From: Planctomycetota bacterium
Lineage (GTDB): Bacteria > Planctomycetota > Phycisphaerae > Sedimentisphaerales > Anaerobacaceae
Length of the DNA: 11,630 bases
Assembly: GCA_022567055.1 (NCBI GenBank)
Contig: JADFHU010000094.1
Span: forward strand, 1 to 11,630
Direction of reading: 5' to 3'
Shown: piece by piece, positions 5,429 to 11,630 of the stretch
Numbering within the stretch: position 1 is the stretch's first letter
Layout: every line of letters begins with the position of its first letter
Translations under genes and position numbers: made by a program
The notes under the pieces: model-generated
What the model was told of the DNA's origin: nothing
Seen by the model: only the letters and a program-made list of their open reading frames with translations
Database searches by the model: none

Positions 5429-7549
5429 CTAGGGATCCTGAGACGACTCTTCCTCTGGCTTGATGTCCGCCAGATCGAGTAGATGGGGCGGCGGCTCGCC
5501 TCCGGAACCTTTCAGGTAGTGATTCATCCAGCGCATCAGCCGCAGCGAGAAATCGAGTCGGGAGCCGGTGCGGCGATTGCCGTGCGGTTCGCCGGGATAG
5601 TGCACCAGTCGGACGGGTGACTTGCCGTAGGTCTTGATGGCTCGGTAGAGGGCCAGCGACTGCGCCGGGTGGACGCGTGTGTCCTTGGTGCCATGGAGTA
5701 TCAGCAGTGGCGTTCGACAGTTCCGGAAGTGTGTGATCGGGCTCCGCTGGCGCAGAAGCTCCCGCTGTTCCCAGGGATGCTTCATGTGGTGGACCAGTCG
5801 GTGTTCCTCGGGAATGTCACCCAGGGCGAAACTGAGAAACTGGTCGCTGATTCCGACGAACATGACGGAGGCCGCGTAACGGTGACTGAAATAGGTGGCG
5901 CCCCAGGCCGAGGCATAGCCGCCGTAGGAGCCTCCGGTAATACCCACTCGATCCTTGTCCACCAGACCCGAGGCGACTAAGTGATCGACGGCATCGATGA
6001 GGTCATCGAATTCTTTGCCGCCGGGGTCCCCTTGGCTGAGCTTCGAAAAGGGGACGCCGCGACCGGTACTACCCCGATAGTTGGTATAGAAACTGGCGAA
6101 GCCCTGAGCGGCGGCGACCTGTCCGGGTAGGGAGTAGCGGGTGAGCCAGCCATTGACGTGATGCGCCTCCGGGCCCCCGTGGACCATCATGATCAGGGGA
6201 TAGCGTGATCCCGCTTTCTCCTCGAGAGGCCGGATGAGGATGCCCTCCAGTGCCAGTCCGTCACGGGCCTCGAAAGTCACGACCTCTTGCCTGGCCAGGG
6301 GAACACCCTCCAGGAAGGGGTTACTGTGTGTCAAGCGGCGCGGTTTGGTCTCGCCTGGACGCATGGCGTACACCTCGCCCGGATGCAGGGGACTCTCGCC
6401 TATGAAGGCGATGCCCGAACCTCCTTGGGAGAGGGATAGCTCGTGCAGGGTGTACTTGCCCTTGGCCAGTATCGTGCTTGCCGATCCATCCTCGGCGTCC
6501 ACCTGGGCGAAGGTGGACCAAACGCCTTGGTAGCCCAGATACATGATGGTCCGACTGTCCTTCCAGGCGAGGGACCAGATGTGTCCCGGATAGTCAGGCA
6601 GCAGATCCCTGACGACGGGATCGTCGACTGTCCCCACCATCAAGTGACCCTCGCGCGGGTCATGCTCGTCCACACCGGCGACGAGTGCCAGCCGCTGGCC
6701 GTCCGGACTCCAGGCCATCTCGCCCAGCTTTCCCCGCGTGTCCAGTTGGCAGCGAGATTGCCCGCTCTGGACGTCGACGATGTGAATTCTCCGCCTCATG
6801 TAGCGGTCGTCGACCAATGGTGTCGGGGCCAGGGCAACGGCCAGGTGTCTTCCATCTGGACTCCACTCGATACTGGATGCAGAACCTTTCAAGGGTAGCA
6901 AGTGGGCCTCGTTGGACTCGTCCGGGTCGAGGACCGCTGCTTGGGGGTCACACGGGGCAATCCAGACCTGCACGGAGCGCAGTCCTTCCTCATAGATGTC
7001 GGCGTCGAAACCATGTTCCCGGTTTTCTTCCAGGTCTTTTTCCTCTTTGGCCTTGGCGGTGAAGGCGACCCGTTTGCTATCCGGAGCCCAGGCGTAGGCG
7101 ATGATCTCAGTCTCGTGGTCCAAGACTTTTTTGGCCTCACCGCCGTCGACGGGAATGATATAGAGGCTCTTGTGTTCATCTTCTCCCCGCTGGGCCAGGA
7201 AGGCGATGCTCCGGCCGCCAGGCACCCAGGAGACAGAGGAGACGTTGACCTTCCCCGTCACGAAGGGGCGCGAATGTCCCCCCATGTCCACGACGTGCAG
7301 TTCACTCCAGGCGGCGCCATCTTCCTCCGCATAGACGGGCCTAGGGTTGGAAAGGGTGTAGGCAATCAAGTTGCCGTCGGGTGAGACTTGCGCGCTGCTG
7401 ACCTGACGGATTCGCGCGACCATGGCCTCGGTAAGCCGGTTTTCAGGTGAGTCCTCTGCTCGGTTTGGCGCGGAGTGACTCAGTAGGATGAAAAAACATA
7501 GACTCAAGCGACTGGCGGAGGGAAAACAGCGTGTTGGATGCAAAGTCAT
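5429..7549 (-). CDS. Exported S9 family (prolyl oligopeptidase-like) serine peptidase
   Basis: This protein of about 706 residues is probably a secreted or periplasmic peptidase that cleaves short peptides, of the acylaminoacyl-peptidase/DPP IV type. An N-terminal signal sequence is visible (SRLSLCFFILLSHS). Residues about 40-410 form a beta-propeller with repeated WSPDGR/WAPDSK/FTAK blades. Residues about 425-685 form an alpha/beta hydrolase domain with HGGP (oxyanion region) and the nucleophile motif GGSYGGY (Ser541). The charge relay is completed by Asp623 in LHGTKD and His656 in GEPHGN, so the triad is intact and the enzyme should be active. Length is normal for the family. The ATG at 7549 is preferred, with AAAGAG 11 nt upstream; an in-frame GTG at 7561 would add four residues but has no usable Shine-Dalgarno. 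The protein ends in a charged tail of about 25 residues (PEEESSQDP). The gene is transcribed alone; substrate is unknown. Confidence 0.92.
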   Translation of the reverse strand: MTLHPTRCFPSASRLSLCFFILLSHSAPNRAEDSPENRLTEAMVARIRQVSSAQVSPDGNLIAYTLSNPRPVYAEEDGAAWSELHVVDMGGHSRPFVTGKVNVSSVSWVPGGRSIAFLAQRGEDEHKSLYIIPVDGGEAKKVLDHETEIIAYAWAPDSKRVAFTAKAKEEKDLEENREHGFDADIYEEGLRSVQVWIAPCDPQAAVLDPDESNEAHLLPLKGSASSIEWSPDGRHLAVALAPTPLVDDRYMRRRIHIVDVQSGQSRCQLDTRGKLGEMAWSPDGQRLALVAGVDEHDPREGHLMVGTVDDPVVRDLLPDYPGHIWSLAWKDSRTIMYLGYQGVWSTFAQVDAEDGSASTILAKGKYTLHELSLSQGGSGIAFIGESPLHPGEVYAMRPGETKPRRLTHSNPFLEGVPLARQEVVTFEARDGLALEGILIRPLEEKAGSRYPLIMMVHGGPEAHHVNGWLTRYSLPGQVAAAQGFASFYTNYRGSTGRGVPFSKLSQGDPGGKEFDDLIDAVDHLVASGLVDKDRVGITGGSYGGYASAWGATYFSHRYAASVMFVGISDQFLSFALGDIPEEHRLVHHMKHPWEQRELLRQRSPITHFRNCRTPLLILHGTKDTRVHPAQSLALYRAIKTYGKSPVRLVHYPGEPHGNRRTGSRLDFSLRLMRWMNHYLKGSGGEPPPHLLDLADIKPEEESSQDP

Positions 7550-7623
7550 TTGGTTGGGCACTCTTTGAATTCAGTGATCATTAATTTGTCTCACCTGCGG
7601 ACACTCTCAGGACAGAGGCGCGG

Positions 7624-7651
7624 ATCATATCAGGATCTTGCGAAACTGCAA
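7624..7651 (-). promoter_or_regulatory. Candidate sigma-70 promoter of the S9 peptidase gene
   Basis: On the minus strand TTGCAG (7651-7646) and TATGAT (7629-7624) are 16 nt apart, with TG one base upstream of the -10. Transcription would start near 7617, about 70 nt before the ATG. The -10 is strong and the -35 only partly matches. Confidence 0.4.
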
Positions 7652-7828
7652 GTGCCCTGGTCTCCGGATAGTACCTGCATCCTGTCCTTCGTCAGTGGGG
7701 ACCGTGCCACAGGGAGGCTCCCGAGAAAGAGTTACAGAGTTCATTGAGAATTGTTTGAAAAATAAGCGAGAAAAACCGTTATAGAGTCTGCCTGCTGCGG
7801 CCCTATACAATACAAGCGCATCTAAGAG

Positions 7829-7864
7829 CGCCGGGTTAATCCGGCATCAGCTAAGAACCCGGCG
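7829..7864. repeat. 9-bp inverted repeat with alternative inner hairpin
   Basis: CGCCGGGTT (7829-7837) and AACCCGGCG (7856-7864) are perfect reverse complements 18 nt apart. The left arm can instead pair locally, GCCGG (7830-7834) with CCGGC (7841-7845). The two pairings exclude each other. No gene follows closely, so this is probably repeat structure rather than an attenuator. Confidence 0.6.
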
Positions 7865-7873
7865 ATCTGAACA

Positions 7874-8052
7874 AGGCTGTGTCAGAAAACTCGATCTGGC
7901 TTCGAGCGGCTTGTTTTTCGCCTGGCTGCATCGACGATAGAAAATATCGCCTGCTTCCGCCTTCGCTGAAGCTATGGAGGACAGGTCGCCGTCTATGCCA
8001 GACGAAAAAACGCTTGCTCTCGGGCCGACGACGGAGTTTTCTGACAAAGCCT
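7874..8052. mobile_element. 179-bp MITE-like element with 19-bp terminal inverted repeats
   Basis: The left end AGGCTGTGTCAGAAAACTC (7874-7892) matches the reverse complement of 8034-8052 at 18 of 19 positions. The two arms stay similar for a further 45 bp or so (CGAG..., GTTTTTCG, CTGGC). The centre has small hairpins, CGATA-GAAAA-TATCG and GCTTC...GAAGC. Because of the symmetry both strands show short mirror reading frames that begin with the same residues, which are not genes. Size, terminal repeats and lack of coding sequence fit a non-autonomous transposon. No target-site duplication was found, and the parent IS family was not identified. Confidence 0.65.
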
Positions 8053-8100
8053 AGGCAGAAGTAGCTCTTATTCAATTTCATCATTCAGGCGAACCGGCTG

Positions 8101-8215
8101 TCAAGCTGACAAACAGGGAATGACTCAGTGTCCGAATCGTGAGACCCGCGGAGGGACTGTCACGACAGGGTGTCTGGCATTCGTGGGGGGATACTTAATT
8201 AGGTTGTCAGCTTGA
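8101..8215. repeat. 115-bp palindromic region with 12-bp perfect inverted repeats
   Basis: TCAAGCTGACAA (8101-8112) and TTGTCAGCTTGA (8204-8215) are perfect reverse complements. Inside, GAATG..CAG (left) and CTG..CATTC (right) continue the symmetry. The centre is CTGTC-AC-GACAG (8157-8168). The sequence is unrelated to the other palindromes here. It may be a further small non-autonomous element. Confidence 0.6.
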
Positions 8216-8233
8216 TCAGTCAGGCTCACCTAT

Positions 8234-8266
8234 AGGCCGGGCAATGCTTTCCGCAGTGCTCGGCCT
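8234..8266 (-). terminator. Strong hairpin downstream of the autotransporter gene
   Basis: AGGCCGGGCAATGC and GCAGTGCTCGGCCT pair at 12 of 14 positions around a 5-nt loop, about 70 nt after the autotransporter stop. No T run follows on either strand, so it may be a Rho-independent-like structure with a poor tail, an RNA 3'-end stabiliser or a REP-like unit. Confidence 0.45.
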
Positions 8267-8334
8267 GTGTTCTGTCCATGGGTCTGTGGGTCCGTGGGTT
8301 GGAGGGGGTAGTCTCTACCGCTCTTGCTGGTCCC

Positions 8335-11300
8335 TTACCACCGGTGTTTCCACTGTCCGATGAGGATATGGGCCGATTCATCCGTAGCGACCCGCATGTC
8401 ATAGTCAAGCAGAATGGTGTCACCGGAACCGATGTCGGTGTGGATTCCCGCACCAATGACGACGCTGTCCGGAGCAGCACCTTCGTCGGTGACCGTGAAC
8501 GTGGCCCCCGGGTTGCTCGCGAAATGGGCATCGACATGAGAGCTGTTGTCGCCAAACTCGTGCACCCAACGGCCTCTGACCTGCAGCTTCCCACTGTGTT
8601 TTTCGGTCCAGGCCACATCCTTGGTCAGTCGGAGTCCGGCCGACCCTTTGATGGAGAGCATGTCCTGCTCACCGAAGGCCAGGGCGCTGGCGCCGCCTGT
8701 TTCCGTGTAGCTCGCCAACTGAACGAAGGACACCTGCACTGAAGCCATGGGCTGCACCAACCAGCCTTGGGCCTCTCCCCAGTCCCAACCTCCTTCCAGG
8801 TACCCGTTGATCTCAAAGCCATTGAACTCTCCTGCGAGTTGTTCACCAGTTATATCCACAATTCGCTCCGTCGTGTAGCCGAGACGTGACAGGGTCAGGA
8901 CGGAATCCACATACCAGAACTCCTTGTTGTGGCCGGTATAGATGCCCAGATACTGCGCTTCAATCTTGCTGCTGTCCTGGGATCCTGCATAGTCGATACT
9001 CGAGTTCGCCATGCCAAGCGTAACACCGACCAGCGTATGGTTGGAGATCTGATAATCTGCCCCCGTGGCCCAACCCGTCGTACTATGGGCATAGCCGGTA
9101 AAGCCCTTGACCGCTTCGCGGTCCCCAAACGCGCCGAAAAACTTGCCCCAGTAGCCCCACTCGGTGTCCGGCTCTTTTTGTCCGATGGGTTCCAACGCTT
9201 GGAAGGGGTTCGTGTCATAGAATAACCTGTTGTAGAAGGGATCGGGTCCCGCCATAGCGAATTTGGGAGAATGATCGGAGGCCCTGGCAAAACCGCCCCG
9301 AGCATGATGCAAACGTCCCGAAACGGCGCCGGTGAGGCGTGTGGCGCCTTCGGAGGTGATCGTGGTGAGCGAGGTCCGAGACTGTCCTGACAGTTGGTCG
9401 TAGAACCGCCCGACTTGTTCCTGACTCCTGATCTGTTGAAGTGCCGCGGTGATTTGGTTGCCCCCATCGACAACGGCCTGCTGCAGAGCGTCACCCAGTT
9501 CCCTTCGGTTGGGCGTGTCGGTGACTGTAGGGTGGGTGAAGGGCACGACTGTCACGTCAAGCACCACGCTGTTTTGACCGTACTGTAGGCTGGCGGTCGA
9601 ACTGATGTTTTTGACGCCGATGCTTAGAAAGGCGCTGTCCAGCGTGTCAATCGCGTCGAATCCCGGTCCGGTGATCTCGTTGGACCGGATGATGGTGTAT
9701 TGCCGTGATGCGGTAATTGTTTCACTGGAGAAAGTCTTGACGGTGCCGCCATTGATCGTCGTCGTGCCTGTCACGATGAGTTGGTCACTGTTGCCCTTAT
9801 TGTCGACTTCGATGTTCAGTTGACTTCCAGACTCGAGAGACAGATCACCATGAACGGTCATGGCGCCAATCGAATTCCCGGGCTCAATGGTCCCCCTACT
9901 GGTGACCTGGTCCGAGATGATATCCCCGTTGCCGCGCAACAGGCCGTTGGGCGCGATGTCGAGTTGCCGGGCCTGAAACACCCCGCCATTCACGTCCAGT
10001 ACGCCTGAAAAGCCTCTGCCCAGGTTCAGGAAGGGTTCGAGGTCGGGCAGAGGGATGGGCGCCCCTTGTCCGATCCGTGCATAGTCGGCCACCACGTTGG
10101 CATCAGGACCGACGGTGAAGAGTGCGTTTCCGACCTCCCCAACATAGAGATTTGTAGTCACAAAGGTGGACCCCGCGCCGCTGATGTTGACACGTGCCAG
10201 ATGATTAGGATCGTGCCCCGCGCCAAACTGATCGGTCGTGACTCGACCTCCGTTCTTCACACCGAAGGTGGATCCCAGTTTAGATCCGACCTTGAGCCAA
10301 TTCCCGACGGAGAGCGTTGCATTTTCAACGGTCGCCGCTCCTGTCCCTGTCTCGCAGGGATCGAAGCCCACTGAGAAATCGAAAGCCGAGACCGTTGCCC
10401 GGTCCTCGATGGTCAGCGTGCCGCCGCCCAGATAGCCGACATAGAAGGCGTTGTTGATCTGCAGCCGAGAACCCTCCCCCGACACTGAGACCCGGCCTAC
10501 GCCGTTGCTGTCAAAGCCGAGGTAGGCGTCCTGACTGGTGACGAGACCGGCTTGGGAAATCTGAAGAGTGCCCTGGCCGCCTTCTCCGACATAGATGCCT
10601 TCGCTATTATGCCACGCGGATCCGGTCCCCGTGACATTGACATCGGCAACGCCCTCTGAACCCCGAGCCAGATAGGCATTCTTTGAATTGGCCACACCGC
10701 CGTTGCGCACGAGGAGTTGGCCGGTGCCCTGATTGAGATTTTCCGTGCCACCGATGAAAAGGGTCTCCACCGTCGTGAACACTGACCCGGGATCTGCCAC
10801 CGTGAGACGCGAATCACTCCGGTAGTCGTTCGGCTCGGCCACCACATTCGTGTTGAAAACAACTCTTGCCACGGCGTGGAGGCTGGGGTCGATGGCGTCG
10901 AAGACGCTGTCGGTGAAATAGGGGTTGCTCTTGCGAGTGAATAGGCTGCCGGAGACGGTCAGGGCCTTAGGGTCGCCGGGATCGGTCCAGTCACCGACAA
11001 ATTCACTGCTCACTAGCGTTCCTTTCGGCAGTGTGACGATTTGACGGCCCGGATTGGTCGGGTCTCTTGGGGTAAAGGGTTCGACAGTCACGTCCTGTCC
11101 CATCCGCCCCTTGATATAGGCTTCCTGTTCTTCCTGCGATGGGTAAATACCATTGGCGTCCGGGAAGACCTGTACCGCAATCGCATCCAGTATGACGATC
11201 AGAGCGTCCTTGCGGCCGATGTAGGTTTCGTTGGCAGTGGCCGCAGCGCCGCCGGAGATCGTGACGAAACCGTCCCCGTATTCGCCGATGGTCCATCTTT

Positions 11301-11628
11301 CTTCCACGATAAGGCTGGATCCGGCACCCGTCACGTTAATCGTAGAGGTGCTTGTTCCATAGAGGCCGCCCAGCAGTTCACGGGTGGTCAGATTCCCTTG
11401 GATAATGTCTATTTGGCTATCGCCGGCGACTCCGGCGAAAAGAGTGCTGTCGATATCCCAAGAGGGGATGGCAATGGGCGTGAGCGTGTTAAGAGTGACA
11501 CGGCCGCTGCCGGTCCTCGTGAATCCCAGATAGACACGCGACGCCGGCGAATTTATGATTTGGCTCAGCGCATCAAGGGTGAGCGTGCCGGGGCCGACTA
11601 TTCGCAATGCAAGAAAGGCGAGGAACAT
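8335..11628 (-). CDS. Type V autotransporter with T5SS/PEP-CTERM-associated repeats (probably 5' partial)
   Basis: A classical autotransporter of at least 1097 residues: the C-terminal barrel inserts in the outer membrane and the passenger is displayed or released. Residues about 92-140 and 276-520 carry passenger repeats of the T5SS/PEP-CTERM-associated type (VTGAGSSL..WTIGEYGDGFVTISGG; VTGTGSAW..IYVGEGGQGTLQIS; VSGEGSRL..FYVGYLGGGTLTIE). Residues about 540-700 form a beta-helix end with autochaperone features (NGLLRGNGDI, IEPGNSIGAMTVHGDL). About 705-780 is the helical linker (LSGQSRTSLTT), and 824-1097 is the barrel, ending in aromatic Trp (IGQWKHRW). Residues 141-275 interrupt the repeats with sequence I do not recognise. 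The ATG at 11628 lies two bases from the edge, and what follows (FLAFLALRIVGPGTL) is already repeat-like with no proper signal peptide, so the true start is probably outside. Ligand or role is unknown; adhesion is a guess. Confidence 0.93.
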   Translation of the reverse strand: MFLAFLALRIVGPGTLTLDALSQIINSPASRVYLGFTRTGSGRVTLNTLTPIAIPSWDIDSTLFAGVAGDSQIDIIQGNLTTRELLGGLYGTSTSTINVTGAGSSLIVEERWTIGEYGDGFVTISGGAAATANETYIGRKDALIVILDAIAVQVFPDANGIYPSQEEQEAYIKGRMGQDVTVEPFTPRDPTNPGRQIVTLPKGTLVSSEFVGDWTDPGDPKALTVSGSLFTRKSNPYFTDSVFDAIDPSLHAVARVVFNTNVVAEPNDYRSDSRLTVADPGSVFTTVETLFIGGTENLNQGTGQLLVRNGGVANSKNAYLARGSEGVADVNVTGTGSAWHNSEGIYVGEGGQGTLQISQAGLVTSQDAYLGFDSNGVGRVSVSGEGSRLQINNAFYVGYLGGGTLTIEDRATVSAFDFSVGFDPCETGTGAATVENATLSVGNWLKVGSKLGSTFGVKNGGRVTTDQFGAGHDPNHLARVNISGAGSTFVTTNLYVGEVGNALFTVGPDANVVADYARIGQGAPIPLPDLEPFLNLGRGFSGVLDVNGGVFQARQLDIAPNGLLRGNGDIISDQVTSRGTIEPGNSIGAMTVHGDLSLESGSQLNIEVDNKGNSDQLIVTGTTTINGGTVKTFSSETITASRQYTIIRSNEITGPGFDAIDTLDSAFLSIGVKNISSTASLQYGQNSVVLDVTVVPFTHPTVTDTPNRRELGDALQQAVVDGGNQITAALQQIRSQEQVGRFYDQLSGQSRTSLTTITSEGATRLTGAVSGRLHHARGGFARASDHSPKFAMAGPDPFYNRLFYDTNPFQALEPIGQKEPDTEWGYWGKFFGAFGDREAVKGFTGYAHSTTGWATGADYQISNHTLVGVTLGMANSSIDYAGSQDSSKIEAQYLGIYTGHNKEFWYVDSVLTLSRLGYTTERIVDITGEQLAGEFNGFEINGYLEGGWDWGEAQGWLVQPMASVQVSFVQLASYTETGGASALAFGEQDMLSIKGSAGLRLTKDVAWTEKHSGKLQVRGRWVHEFGDNSSHVDAHFASNPGATFTVTDEGAAPDSVVIGAGIHTDIGSGDTILLDYDMRVATDESAHILIGQWKHRW

Positions 11629-11630
11629 GG

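Noticed and set aside
6902..7384. Plus-strand frame of 160 codons
   Set aside because: Antisense shadow of the S9 peptidase propeller region.
7829..7864. Transcription attenuator or riboswitch
   Set aside because: Alternative pairings exist, but no gene begins downstream on the plus strand and the peptidase start is far away on the other side.
7851..8084. Mirror-image short frames on both strands starting with the same residues
   Set aside because: They arise from the inverted symmetry of the 179-bp element and do not represent proteins.
8278..8742. Plus-strand frame of 154 codons
   Set aside because: Antisense to the autotransporter barrel.

Overview
The window looks like a chromosomal segment of a GC-rich Gram-negative bacterium, most likely a proteobacterium. 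The signs are a type V autotransporter with a C-terminal outer-membrane barrel, a DjlA-like J-protein, an ECF sigma factor and several exported proteins. I cannot name the genus. No rRNA, tRNA or CRISPR array was seen.

Left part (1-3557): an ECF-type RNA polymerase sigma factor runs leftwards off the edge. It is divergent from an exported DUF4331 protein, which is followed on the same strand by an exported DUF4198 protein. A GGAAC-type ECF promoter candidate lies in front of the DUF4331 gene. This suggests a small stress or metal regulon made of a sigma factor, probably an anti-sigma factor beyond the edge, and envelope proteins. A 180-bp imperfect palindrome sits between the DUF4331 and DUF4198 genes.

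Middle part (3558-5428): an AT-richer accessory patch carries one intact gene, a DjlA-like protein (TerB-like core plus C-terminal J domain with HPD). It is bracketed by two identical 69-bp direct repeats. Each repeat is itself an imperfect palindrome whose GAACCCCTTTTC end is repeated. Beside the right copy is what looks like the left end of an IS200/IS605-type element: a perfect 10-bp hairpin, a second hairpin that buries both Shine-Dalgarno and AUG, and a gene start cut off after 12 codons by the 69-bp repeat.

Right part (5429-11630): an exported S9 family prolyl-oligopeptidase-like serine peptidase and a large autotransporter (start probably beyond the window) both run leftwards. They are separated by about 0.8 kb with no gene, which holds three successive palindromic structures, including a 179-bp MITE-like element, and then a hairpin after the autotransporter stop.

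No complete novel system is evident. The most notable signals are the palindromic and mobile-element layer: at least four unrelated palindrome types in 12 kb, and a fossil IS leader with a translation-blocking hairpin.
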